Part shown: positions 37,834-47,599 of the stretch, piece by piece | How positions within the stretch are numbered: position 1 is the first letter of the stretch | Layout: each line of letters begins with the position of its first letter | From: Anaerolineae bacterium | Lineage (GTDB): Bacteria > Chloroflexota > Anaerolineae > Anaerolineales > E44-bin32 | Direction: 5' to 3' | DNA length: 64,000 bases | NCBI GenBank assembly: GCA_011174825.1 | Contig: DUEZ01000071.1 | Coordinates: 1-64,000, forward strand | Position numbers and translations under genes: made by a program | The notes under the pieces: model-generated | Databases searched by the model: none | What the model saw: only the letters and a program-made list of their open reading frames with translations | What the model was told of the DNA's origin: nothing

Positions 37834-38805
37834 CTACGGTTTGAGCCAAACCTCAACACTTGTTAAGTGTATCAGCCCCGGAATATCGGCACTGTGCTCG
37901 GATACGGCTACCCTGGCCCATTGTGATAATTTTGTCTCATAGGGGACTTCCACCTGGAAAGTGCCAAGCTGACCGATGGCAGGAGCATCCAGATATACTT
38001 GCGCTGACCCCAGGATATCTCCATGGCGATCGAGGATCTCGACGGTCAATGGGAGATCTGTGTTCACCCATCCCGCACCCTGCACGTTGACCCGACCACC
38101 TTCGATAATGGATTCCTCACGTAGCGAGAAAATAGTTAATTTCTCCGGTCCATCCGTCGCATAATAGACCTGTGGGTTTCCCACAGAGAGCAGCGTCAGA
38201 TCGACTGTGCTCAAGTGGCTTAGCTGCCCATCACGATAGCTATACATGCTGATCTCCAAGCGACCAGCCTCAGCAACACCATGGATTTCAAATGGGACCT
38301 CTCCATAGAAACGACCAGCTTGCGCAACTCCCTCCAAAACGTGCAGCCAGGTTGTCCCCTCAGCAAGAACACGACCATCCTCACCATACAATCTCATTCG
38401 TACACGATCCTTGTAGCTAGGTCCTCCCCAGCCTGCAACCCTGAAAGGACTGACCACTTGGGAGCCAGGTCCAGGTTGGTAGATCCTCAATTGCTCCATT
38501 GGGAGCGATATCGCTGGAGGGTTGACGGTCGTCGTAGGCAAGGTTTGGGAGGATTCGACGACAACCGCAGGTGTAGCCGCCGTAAGCGGTCCTGGAGTAG
38601 CCGAGACATCGAGAGTAATTGTAGGCGTTGCAGGTATGGGTGATGGCGTAGGCGGTTCGTGAGTCGGTTCTGGGGGAAGTGATGTGGGTGCACTACATCC
38701 AACAACTGTGAGAAGAAGTACGAAAAAAATCGGACTTTTCGTCCACCAACGAAAAGTTCGATGGGGCTCTTTACGACAAAATCTTGCGTATCCTCTATAT
38801 GCCAT
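37834..38805 (-). CDS. Putative lipoprotein with Gmad2-type immunoglobulin-like domains
   Basis: Lipobox-like VVGCSAPT; QLRIYQPGPGSQVVSPFRVAGWGGP...GRFYGEVPFEIHGVAEAGRLEISMYSYRDG. Confidence 0.75.
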   Translation of the reverse strand: MAYRGYARFCRKEPHRTFRWWTKSPIFFVLLLTVVGCSAPTSLPPEPTHEPPTPSPIPATPTITLDVSATPGPLTAATPAVVVESSQTLPTTTVNPPAISLPMEQLRIYQPGPGSQVVSPFRVAGWGGPSYKDRVRMRLYGEDGRVLAEGTTWLHVLEGVAQAGRFYGEVPFEIHGVAEAGRLEISMYSYRDGQLSHLSTVDLTLLSVGNPQVYYATDGPEKLTIFSLREESIIEGGRVNVQGAGWVNTDLPLTVEILDRHGDILGSAQVYLDAPAIGQLGTFQVEVPYETKLSQWARVAVSEHSADIPGLIHLTSVEVWLKP

Positions 38806-38996
38806 CGTGTGGAAAACGGGGATGTACGCTTCCCAAGCGTTCAGTGCCGTAATATTACACAGGTTGTTGGTTCGCTGGATTTAACCATCGTTAATGCTCG
38901 AAAATTCTCCTCCGCGACCGATAGCCCAAATCCCTGAAATCCAATGTGCGATAACACTTGAAACGCTCTAACTTCTTTAATTCTCTCCCAGCGTCT

Positions 38997-40505
38997 TCAG
39001 GACAGTTTGTAGATGTCCTCATACTTACCGGACAAGTAATGCAGATACGGCTCAACCGACAATGTATTTCCAGTGACCCGTTGAAGCAATTCCAGTGGCT
39101 CGAACTTGGCTCCATGCTGGTGAATGTTCTCCCGAAGCCAGTTCAGCATCTCGGTGAATTGGGCTCGCTCGATCTGGTTTGTAAGGTCGGGGATGTCTTC
39201 TTCCATCTTGGCCCAAAATTGAGAGGCCATCAGATTTCCCAAGGAATAGGTGGCGAAGTATCCAATATAGCCAGATGACCAATGTACATCTTGAAGCACG
39301 CCCTTAGCGTCGTTAGGAGGGGTGAGATCAAGATATTCTTCCATCTTGCTATTCCAAACCTCAGGCAGATCCGCCACGGATAACTTGTTTTCCGCTAGCG
39401 CGATCTCGATTTCAAAACGCAGCATGATATGCAGATTGTAGGTCGCCTCATCAGCTTCAACGCGGATCAGGGAGGGCTCGACCTTGTTGATCGCCCGATA
39501 GAAAGATTCCATATCCACCTCCCCTAACTGGCTGGGGAAGTACTTCTGCAATCGAGGGAAAAAAGCCACCCAGAAGGGGCGACTGCGGCCAACCAGGTTT
39601 TCCATCATCCTGGATTGGGATTCGTGAACCCCGTATGATGCCCCAGTGATAAGATCCGTGCGGTCAAGGCTGGGGCTGACACCCTGGTCGTACATGGCGT
39701 GGCCTGCTTCGTGGATCGTGCCAAAAAGAGCCGTTCCAAGGTATTTTGGATCGAAGCGTGTGGTGATGCGTACATCGCCGATCCCAAAGCTTGTCGTGAA
39801 GGGATGCGCTGCTCTGTCTTGGCGCCCACGATTGAAATCGTAACCCAAGGCCTTAATCACCTCGACGCCAAAGTCCCATTGCTTGCTCACATCGTAATCT
39901 TGACGGAGGACGGAATCGTCGACGGGTGACCCCCGTTCAGCGATTTCTCGTACCAATTCAACCTGTCGGGGCCGCAACTCATTAAAGACAGCCTTGACGT
40001 CGGAGGTTTTCATCCCCGGCTCGAAATAGTCGAGCAACGGATCATACGGATGATCAAAGGGAGCGAAAAATTCAGAGTACTGCTGCCTCAGCTTGACGAT
40101 CTCTTCCAGGTGAGTTTGGAAGTGCGCAAAATCATCGTTTGCGCGTGCTTCCTCCCATGCTTGATGGGCAAGCGTTGTTGTGCGCTTGAATTCACCCACC
40201 CATTCAGATGGCACTTTGCGCCATTGATCAACCTCACGTTTCATGTGACGGATGATGCGTACCTCATCTGAATCTGGATCGAGGTTCGCGGTTTCCTCCT
40301 TGGCTGCTTCCAGTGTGGCGCTAAACTCATCACCGGTTAGATTCTCATGCCAAAGTCGATAAACAGTCGCGATCTGCATCGCTCGAACCTGAGCGCCACC
40401 AGACGGCATGTAGGTTTGTTGGTCCCATTCCAAGACGCTTACCACGGCATCCAGATCAAAGATTTCACCTACTAACTTTCGGAACTGCTGGAATTTCTCT
40501 GTCAT
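38997..40505 (-). CDS. Carboxypeptidase M32
   Basis: HEAGHAMYDQGVSPSLDRT metalloprotease motif; HESQSRMMENLVGRSRPFW. Confidence 0.96.
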   Translation of the reverse strand: MTEKFQQFRKLVGEIFDLDAVVSVLEWDQQTYMPSGGAQVRAMQIATVYRLWHENLTGDEFSATLEAAKEETANLDPDSDEVRIIRHMKREVDQWRKVPSEWVGEFKRTTTLAHQAWEEARANDDFAHFQTHLEEIVKLRQQYSEFFAPFDHPYDPLLDYFEPGMKTSDVKAVFNELRPRQVELVREIAERGSPVDDSVLRQDYDVSKQWDFGVEVIKALGYDFNRGRQDRAAHPFTTSFGIGDVRITTRFDPKYLGTALFGTIHEAGHAMYDQGVSPSLDRTDLITGASYGVHESQSRMMENLVGRSRPFWVAFFPRLQKYFPSQLGEVDMESFYRAINKVEPSLIRVEADEATYNLHIMLRFEIEIALAENKLSVADLPEVWNSKMEEYLDLTPPNDAKGVLQDVHWSSGYIGYFATYSLGNLMASQFWAKMEEDIPDLTNQIERAQFTEMLNWLRENIHQHGAKFEPLELLQRVTGNTLSVEPYLHYLSGKYEDIYKLS

Positions 40506-40749
40506 TGGTTCTCCTTTGCCATAATTTCAAAACCTGTTCCGGTAGTTTTTGATGAGAGCCAGGGCACAATTGAAATCCCGACCATGTCAAATCTTCGCGT
40601 TTCTGCAGCATGAAACCGTGCTATTGTACACCGATTGTGAACTGAAGACGGGAATCCATCACGAGGCTAGGGCAGATAGAGATCAGAATAAGTATGCACC
40701 ACTCACGCTGACGAGCATTCTACACATTTAACTTTTTAAGTTTCGATAT

Positions 40750-41202
40750 TCACGGCACGCTGTAAATCCCCTCGATCTCGGAAACTTGGGCCAAGCAGGC
40801 GTCGTCCTCGGGGTTGGGTTTATAGTCCGTATTGAACCAAGCTTGTAAGATTTCCATGGCGATCGTTTCCAAAATCCGTCGCAGGGAAAGACATAGTACG
40901 TTGGCGTTGTTCCAAAGCCGGGCTCCACGCGCGGTTTCGGCGTCCTCGCACAGCACGGCACGCACACCAGGGACTTTGTTGGCCGCGATGCTCACGCCTG
41001 TGCCCGTCCAAAAGAAGAGGATCCCCTCCCGGGTTTCACCACCAGCCACTGCTTCAGCGACATCCCTTGCGACAATCGGCCATGCAGCTTCCGCTCCTGC
41101 TAAGGGACCATAGAGGGTCACGTCATGGCCACGCTCCCGAAGCTCTTTCACGACGACATCTGTAAGGTAACTCTTCTCATCCGAACCGACCGCGATCTTC
41201 AT
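40750..41202 (-). CDS. RpiB/LacA/LacB family sugar-phosphate isomerase
   Basis: MKIAVGSDEKSYLTDVVVKELRERGHDV...GILFFWTGTGVSIAANKVPGVRAVLCEDAETARGARLWNNANVLCLS. Confidence 0.9.
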   Translation of the reverse strand: MKIAVGSDEKSYLTDVVVKELRERGHDVTLYGPLAGAEAAWPIVARDVAEAVAGGETREGILFFWTGTGVSIAANKVPGVRAVLCEDAETARGARLWNNANVLCLSLRRILETIAMEILQAWFNTDYKPNPEDDACLAQVSEIEGIYSVP

Positions 41203-41372
41203 GCGACGCCCTCTTTTGTTCCATCATTCTGTTCAGAAGACTCAGTTCTCCCTGCAGGTTCTCACTCGAACACTCAAGTTTTAGGGTTCACAAGCCCCAC
41301 ATTTACCTAAAAGCAGAGCTTGTGGAATCTAAAATCATCATAGATTCTTAATCTATTTGGGAACACTCCCAA

Positions 41373-41406
41373 ATCTCCCCGCGAGTTTACAAGCTCGCGG
41401 GGAGAT
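41373..41406. repeat. Inverted repeat ATCTCCCCGCGAG..CTCGCGGGGAGAT
   Basis: Perfect 13-bp arms. Confidence 0.85.
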
Positions 41407-41434
41407 CTATTCACGGAAGGTTCACTCACGACCG

Positions 41435-43387
41435 CTAACGCACCACATCAAGCGTGATAATCACAGGAAGATGGTCGGATGCAGTGCTTCTGAGAACCTC
41501 CGCATCCAAGGCCACCAGGTCATCTGTGTGCCAAATCCAATCGATTCGTTTGAATGGATCGCCGGCGCTATACGTGTAGCCGACACCCGACCCCGCTTCA
41601 GTCCATGAGTCGATCAACCCTGCTTGCAGAATGAGGTCCATATCAGCCTCACCCGGCCTGGCGTTCAAATCTCCCAAGATAACACTGCCCGGGGCATGAT
41701 CCCAATACTCAAGCAACACGGGCACCTGAGCGAGGCGGACAAAGACTTCATCGTCTAGGTGATGTAAGTGGGTGGCGATGATCTGGATCGGATGTTGAGC
41801 ACCGACATCGAATTTCGCCCAAAGGTAACCTCGGCCGAGCAGGGATCCAGCCAACGGCAATCCACCTGAGCCATGATCCATGATTGGAAAACGAGTGAGG
41901 ATGGCATTACCCCACACAGGTCCGGTGGTACCTTTGAATAAGATATGCATATTGAGCCGTCGCGCGAGCCACGACACGAGGTCGGTCGACCCGTTGATCA
42001 ACCAACCGCGAGAAACCTCTTGCAGGGCGATGATATCAGCACCGCTCTCTTCGATCACGCGGGCGATCTCCTCCGGATCTTGGCGACCTTCAAAGTTGTA
42101 GCTCGAATGGATGTTATATGTCATCACCCTCATAGGAAGAGAGGGGGGCACTTCGTCAACAGGTCGCGCGAGCGCCTCCGTCCCGATCCAATAGAGAAGT
42201 GAAACCACGGCCAAGGCGAAAGCAGTTGCCAGTGGGGTCCAATTATGCCTGGCCACTATGGGAGAACCCCTCAACCGTATTGAGGTAACGAAAAGGGCTA
42301 ATCCAAAGAGGATGCATCCTATTGGCAGGAAAGCATTCCTTGGGATAGGAACAGAAATATCAAGCGAAACGTAGTACAGGAAAGCCATCAGCAAGAACAG
42401 GACCATACTCAGACCCAGAAGGACCGTTGTGCGCCCGATGCCAGGGCGCGAGGTCGGGGAGTGTGCGTTGGTCAAGAGCGCCCAGCCCCAACCCATCAAA
42501 AACTGGCTGATTAACAATGTGACGAGGAAGGTCGCCCCTGGCTTGTCAGCATAGATTGTGGCCAATCCGAGATAAACTGCGATCACAAGCGCCAGTGAAG
42601 GGCGAAAGGTATGTGGACGACTGAAGCCCCAGATGGATCCTATGACGGCCAACAGGTTGCCGACCATTAAAACCAAGAATGAGGTGGCAGAAGACAAACC
42701 ACCGACCTCAGAAATCCACCCCTGGTTTTGTAAGATCACGGCTTGGATCAACAGATAGGGGCCCAGCGCGAGCAATGGAAACGCTTCCCACCAACTTGCG
42801 CCACGCGGTGCCTCCGAGACCGGGATTGACTCGACCCACAGGGACCAAAGGACGAGACCGAACATGAGAACGATGATGCCAAGAGGAAGCAATCCTGGGA
42901 TCCAACTTAAATCTAGCGTCCCTGCGACGCCGTGGATTGTGCTATCTAGGGCTAAGCCCAGAAGGATCCCAAAACTTAGACGTTGTGCAGCGGTGTCCTT
43001 CCCCTCAGCGTATACATGCTCTATGAAAATCGGCATGAAAAGGACAAACAGGACCGTGCCGAATATACTAAGCCACAGATCTACTTTTGGGCTCACAACG
43101 ACCTGTTCAACCAGCCGGAAGAGCGCGACTCCTCCAGCAGTGAGCCAAAGGGCAAGGCGAGGACCTGCTAAACGGCGCAGTATGGCAGCCAGGAAACCGA
43201 TCAGAAAGGGCACAAATGCAGAGACAGCGAGGGTTATTGTGCCAACACCCACAGTATCACGCATATACCAAGCCAAGCTAGGGAAGAACACTCGGAAGGT
43301 TTGAAGACCAAGGGTAATCATCAACATCGGTAGGGCTAATGTGCGCAGGTTGTTCGTTCGAATCAGGGAGTGCGCTCTGTTGTTCAT
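41435..43387 (-). CDS. Membrane protein with C-terminal endonuclease/exonuclease/phosphatase domain
   Basis: Many TM segments then MTYNIHSSYN...ADIIALQEVSRG...VILGDLNARPGEAD...RIDWIWHTDDL...ASDHLPVIITL. Confidence 0.9.
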   Translation of the reverse strand: MNNRAHSLIRTNNLRTLALPMLMITLGLQTFRVFFPSLAWYMRDTVGVGTITLAVSAFVPFLIGFLAAILRRLAGPRLALWLTAGGVALFRLVEQVVVSPKVDLWLSIFGTVLFVLFMPIFIEHVYAEGKDTAAQRLSFGILLGLALDSTIHGVAGTLDLSWIPGLLPLGIIVLMFGLVLWSLWVESIPVSEAPRGASWWEAFPLLALGPYLLIQAVILQNQGWISEVGGLSSATSFLVLMVGNLLAVIGSIWGFSRPHTFRPSLALVIAVYLGLATIYADKPGATFLVTLLISQFLMGWGWALLTNAHSPTSRPGIGRTTVLLGLSMVLFLLMAFLYYVSLDISVPIPRNAFLPIGCILFGLALFVTSIRLRGSPIVARHNWTPLATAFALAVVSLLYWIGTEALARPVDEVPPSLPMRVMTYNIHSSYNFEGRQDPEEIARVIEESGADIIALQEVSRGWLINGSTDLVSWLARRLNMHILFKGTTGPVWGNAILTRFPIMDHGSGGLPLAGSLLGRGYLWAKFDVGAQHPIQIIATHLHHLDDEVFVRLAQVPVLLEYWDHAPGSVILGDLNARPGEADMDLILQAGLIDSWTEAGSGVGYTYSAGDPFKRIDWIWHTDDLVALDAEVLRSTASDHLPVIITLDVVR

Positions 43388-43543
43388 GAGGACCTCCTGT
43401 CACCTAAGGTAGGGAATCATTAAGCATTATAGGCGGAATTTCTCCGGATTATTAACAAGCCGACGGTGCTTTACCATCTGACCCGAAGCTTCCCGCGTGC
43501 TTAAAGCTCGCGGGAGGCTAATAAATAACCTGTCTGAAATTTA

Positions 43544-43699
43544 TGTCATCCTGAGCGGAACCCTTCGGCGGAGTTTATCCCGAGCGAAGCCGAGGGGCTC
43601 AGGACAGGCTCCGTGAAGCTAAGGATCTCGTTTTACGAAATCAAATAGCTATCTCTCCCAACAACGAGATTCTTCGGCGCTACGCGCCTCAGAATGACA
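43544..43699. repeat. TGTCATCCTGAG..CAGAATGACA inverted-repeat element
   Basis: Same ends as 8641-8743. Confidence 0.8.
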
Positions 43700-43739
43700 T
43701 CCTTCCAATATGTCATTCCGGGTGAGCATTCGCTCAATC

Positions 43740-43823
43740 TGTCATTGCGAGGAGCACGCCAGTGCGACGAAGCAATCTTTTGGTTGAGGAGATTGCTTCG
43801 CCTCTGTGGGGCTCGCAATGACA
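43740..43823. repeat. TGTCATTGCGAG..GAAGCAATC / GATTGCTTC..CTCGCAATGACA inverted repeat
   Basis: Nested inverted arms; paralogous copy at 62665-62746. Confidence 0.9.
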
Positions 43824-43833
43824 TATGGGGTTG

Positions 43834-43927
43834 TGTCATTCCGAGAAGCATGGCGACGAGGAATCCCTGGGATGTTTCGATGGACTTCGTTACATCCTAG
43901 GGATTCCTCGCTCCGCTCGGAATGACA
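43834..43927. repeat. TGTCATTCCGAG..AGGAATCCCT / AGGGATTCCT..CTCGGAATGACA inverted repeat
   Basis: Nested inverted arms; paralogous copy at 62757-62857. Confidence 0.9.
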
Positions 43928-43982
43928 TTAACCAACCCGTATCCTTCCGCCGTCCCAGAAAAACATAAAAAAACAGCGCTTC

Positions 43983-45362
43983 ATGAGCTCAACCAGTGTT
44001 CCCCTCAATTTTAGCGCCCTCGAGCCAGCCCTAAGTTTGTGCGATAATAGGTACCTTGAGAGGAGGGGTCGCGTGGAATTCCAAACCCTTTGTGTCCTCG
44101 GTTTAGGTTACATTGGTCTACCCACGGCCAGCACTTTCGCCACCCATGGGTTGCGCGTGATCGGGGTCGACGTCGACCGGCACGTGGTCGATGTGTTACG
44201 TAACGGCGAGGTTCATATTTACGAACCCGGGTTGCGTACCCTGGTCCAGGCGGCTATCCACTCTGGTAACCTGGTCGTGAGTGAAGCGCCTGAGACGGCC
44301 GATGCCTTCGTGATCGCGGTACCGACTCCGCTAGGTGAGGACGATGGCAAGCAGGCAGATCTACGCCACGTCGTCTCGGCCTCCGAATCGATCGTCCCAC
44401 ACTTGCGGACGGGAAATCTGGTCGTGCTTGAGTCGACCTCGCCTCCACGAACAACGCTGGATGTTGTTGCACCAATTCTTGAGCGCTCAGGCTTACAGGC
44501 TGGCTCCGATTTTCACCTCGCCTACACGCCGGAGCGCGTACTTCCTGGGCAGATCTTGAGGGAGTTGATCGAAAATGCGCGTGTAATCGGGGGGATCGAC
44601 CGCGCTTCAGCAGAAGCCGGTCGCGATTTGTACGCCATCTTCGTCCGTGGTGAGATCTTGCTCACCGACGCCACTACGGCAGAGATGGTGAAATTAATGG
44701 AAAACACGTATCGCGATATCAACATCGCGGTCGCAAATGAGTTTGCACGTGTAGCGAATCGTCTTGGTGTGGACATCTGGGAGGCTATCGCTCTGGCCAA
44801 TCTACATCCGAGGATTGACATTCTCCGCCCAGGCCCAGGCGTGGGTGGGCACTGCATCAGCATCGATCCCTGGTTCTTGGTTCAGGCAGCTCCGGATTTG
44901 ACGCCCATCACGCAACAAGCCCGTCGGACCAACGATGACCAGCCAGCCTACGTTGTGAACCTGGTGTCCCAATCCCTCGGTGGTTTGAGTGGAAGGCGCA
45001 TCGCCGCGCTCGGTCTGGCGTATAAGTCCAATGTTGATGACCTTCGGGAAAGTCCCGCGATCGAAATTTCACGTATCTTGGCCTCCGAAGGGGCAGAAGT
45101 GCGTACCTACGAGCCTTTTGATCCGGAAGCCGTCGTACCGGGAGCCAACCCCGCGGCCTCCCTTGAAATGGCACTGCAGGATGCCGAGGCCGTCATTTTG
45201 CTTGTCGACCATCAGATCTTCTGTGAGCTCGACCCCCAACAGGCAAAAGGGATGATGTCGGGGCATGTAGCGATCGACACGCGCGGTGCGTGGGATCGTG
45301 CCGCATGGAGCGCGGCAGGTTATGAATTACATGTGTTAGGGGTTGGAGGTAAGAATGCCTGA
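43983..45362 (+). CDS. wecC: Nucleotide sugar dehydrogenase (UDP-ManNAc dehydrogenase-like)
   Basis: VLGLGYIGLPTASTFATHGLRVIGVDVD, YTPERVLPG, LMENTYRDINIAVANEFA, GPGVGGHCISIDPWFL. Confidence 0.9.
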   Translation: MSSTSVPLNFSALEPALSLCDNRYLERRGRVEFQTLCVLGLGYIGLPTASTFATHGLRVIGVDVDRHVVDVLRNGEVHIYEPGLRTLVQAAIHSGNLVVSEAPETADAFVIAVPTPLGEDDGKQADLRHVVSASESIVPHLRTGNLVVLESTSPPRTTLDVVAPILERSGLQAGSDFHLAYTPERVLPGQILRELIENARVIGGIDRASAEAGRDLYAIFVRGEILLTDATTAEMVKLMENTYRDINIAVANEFARVANRLGVDIWEAIALANLHPRIDILRPGPGVGGHCISIDPWFLVQAAPDLTPITQQARRTNDDQPAYVVNLVSQSLGGLSGRRIAALGLAYKSNVDDLRESPAIEISRILASEGAEVRTYEPFDPEAVVPGANPAASLEMALQDAEAVILLVDHQIFCELDPQQAKGMMSGHVAIDTRGAWDRAAWSAAGYELHVLGVGGKNA

Positions 45363-46467
45363 CCCGCGCGTCTTATCCATCTTCGGCACACGACCCGAGG
45401 CGGTCAAAATGGCACCGGTGATCCGACGTTTAGCAAGCGCGCCTGAGATCGAATCCGTCGTTTGTATCACTGCCCAGCATCGAGAGATGCTCGACCAGGT
45501 ACTTGAGCTATTTGAGATTCGACCCGACTATGATCTCGACATCATGCGCCCAGATCAAGCTTTGTCTGAACTTACCGCAGCCTTGTTCGCTGACCTCGAT
45601 CCTGTGCTGAAAGAGGTAAACCCTGATTGGGTTCTGGTTCAGGGAGACACGACGACGGTGATGGCGGCGGCTCTGTTGGCTTTCTACCATCGGGTGAAGG
45701 TGGGGCACGTTGAAGCCGGATTACGCACAGGCGATAAATGGCAACCATTTCCAGAGGAGATCAACCGCTGCGTCGCCGGTGTCGTCGCTGATCTTCATTT
45801 CGCCCCCACCACGCATGCCCGCGACAATCTAATGCGTGAAGGCGTTCCTGCGGAACGGATCCTCGTCACAGGAAACCCTGTGATCGATGCCTTACAGGAA
45901 ATCACCGCTCGTCCCTATGATTTTGAAACCGGTCCCTTGAGGGGCATACCCTGGGATCGAAAGGTGGTCTTAGTAACTGCCCATCGACGAGAAAATTTCG
46001 GCCAGCCTTTGGAGGATATTTTCACCGCCCTGATCCGCATCGCTGAGATCTACTCCGACCATGTGCAGCTTGTATATCCTGTCCATCTCAACCCGAATGT
46101 GTACGGTACAGCACATCGTATGTTGGGAGAAATCCCGAATATCACCTTGCTGGAGCCGTTAGATTACCTTCCCATGGTCCATTTGATGAAACGCGCATAC
46201 TTGGCGCTGACTGATTCGGGCGGCATCCAGGAGGAAGCGCCAGGTGTGGGTACACCCGTATTGGTGTTACGTAATGTCACCGAACGCCCAGAAGCGGTCG
46301 AGGCCGGTACGGCTTTGCTCGTGGGCACGGATCCTGAAGTCATCCTGGCTGAGACGAGACGGCTACTGGAAGACGAGCAGGCATACACGTCGATGTCGTG
46401 CGCGGTCAATCCCTTCGGCGACGGTCACGCTTCAGAACGCATCGTCCAAGCGCTCCTGGATCATTAA
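45355..46467 (+). CDS. wecB: UDP-N-acetylglucosamine 2-epimerase (non-hydrolysing)
   Basis: LSIFGTRPEAVKMAPVI, CITAQHREMLDQVL, VQGDTTTVMAAALLAFY, GHVEAGLRT, DSGGIQEEAPGVGTPVLVLRNVTERPEA. Confidence 0.95.
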   Translation: MPDPRVLSIFGTRPEAVKMAPVIRRLASAPEIESVVCITAQHREMLDQVLELFEIRPDYDLDIMRPDQALSELTAALFADLDPVLKEVNPDWVLVQGDTTTVMAAALLAFYHRVKVGHVEAGLRTGDKWQPFPEEINRCVAGVVADLHFAPTTHARDNLMREGVPAERILVTGNPVIDALQEITARPYDFETGPLRGIPWDRKVVLVTAHRRENFGQPLEDIFTALIRIAEIYSDHVQLVYPVHLNPNVYGTAHRMLGEIPNITLLEPLDYLPMVHLMKRAYLALTDSGGIQEEAPGVGTPVLVLRNVTERPEAVEAGTALLVGTDPEVILAETRRLLEDEQAYTSMSCAVNPFGDGHASERIVQALLDH

Positions 46468-46484
46468 GAGCGGATTAATTTGAA

Positions 46485-47549
46485 ATGGCACACCGATCCT
46501 CTAAACGACTTTGCGTCATACCGCATCTCTCCGGCGTAGGTGGTCCATCATCCTTCCAACTCAGACTCGTAAAAGGTCTGTCCGCATATGGCATAGAGAC
46601 CTGCCATGAACTGAGCGACACACCTTACGATGCGGTACTCGTGATCGGGGGCACCCGTCAACTCGCGGGGTTGTGGCGCGCGCGGTGGCGTGGGATACCT
46701 GTCCTTCAACGCCTGGATGGCATGAATTGGATCCACCGGCGATACACCACCGGGCTTCGTCACTTCCTGCGCGCCGAGAGGGGGAACTTGTTGCTGTCGA
46801 CGATCAGGGCTCGCATGGCCGATATCGTGGTTTATCAAAGCCAATTTGCCCGCTCGTGGTGGGAGCGCGAACGCGGACCTCAATCAAAACCCACTTACGT
46901 TGTGCACAATGGAGTCGATCTCACAGAATTCCACCCCGCTGGCATAGGTGAACGACCCACGGATCGCTACCGCTTGCTTTTGGTCGAGGGAGCGTTAGGC
47001 GGCGGGTATGAGTTGGGTCTGGACCACGCCATCGCGTTGACGCAGCGCATGACGAAGAAGCTTGATAAGCCCGTGGATCTCATGGTGGCAGGCAAAACTT
47101 CTCCTGAGACAAGAGCGCGAGCGGAACGCAATAAGGATGTAACGGTGCGGTGGGCCGGTATCGTTCCACGCGAGCGCATCCCGGAGCTCGATCGCTCGGC
47201 ACATCTGCTATACGCCGCAGATCTGAACGCCGCGTGTCCCAATGCCGTGATCGAGGCGATGGCTTGTGGACTTCCGGTGGTGGCTTTTGAGACTGGCGCA
47301 CTTCCTGAGCTCGTTAAGGGTGATTCGGGCCGCTTGGCGCCTTACGGTGGCGATCCATGGAGGCTTGATCCTCCTGATATCGACGGCTTGGCACATGCTG
47401 CTTTGGAGGTATTATCAGACTTATCACGGTTTCAAACCGACGCCCGAGCGCGTGCTGAGGCCGCGTTTAGCCTCGATCAAATGGTGAAAGGTTATTTGAC
47501 CGCGCTTGGGTGGGCTGAAGAGAATCCAGGAGCATGGTCAGGTAAATAA
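46485..47549 (+). CDS. Glycosyltransferase family 4-like protein
   Basis: NAVIEAMACGLPVVAFETGALPELV GT4 C-terminal motif. Confidence 0.88.
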   Translation: MAHRSSKRLCVIPHLSGVGGPSSFQLRLVKGLSAYGIETCHELSDTPYDAVLVIGGTRQLAGLWRARWRGIPVLQRLDGMNWIHRRYTTGLRHFLRAERGNLLLSTIRARMADIVVYQSQFARSWWERERGPQSKPTYVVHNGVDLTEFHPAGIGERPTDRYRLLLVEGALGGGYELGLDHAIALTQRMTKKLDKPVDLMVAGKTSPETRARAERNKDVTVRWAGIVPRERIPELDRSAHLLYAADLNAACPNAVIEAMACGLPVVAFETGALPELVKGDSGRLAPYGGDPWRLDPPDIDGLAHAALEVLSDLSRFQTDARARAEAAFSLDQMVKGYLTALGWAEENPGAWSGK

Positions 47550-47599
47550 GGAAGGAGCGAGAGATCGTATACCCAGGAAAGGTTGGTCTGCAACAACGC

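Noticed and set aside
41435-43387. Two separate genes (MFS-like transporter and EEP nuclease)
   Set aside because: One uninterrupted frame; membrane plus EEP-domain proteins of this layout are known, so it was kept as one protein without a novelty claim.
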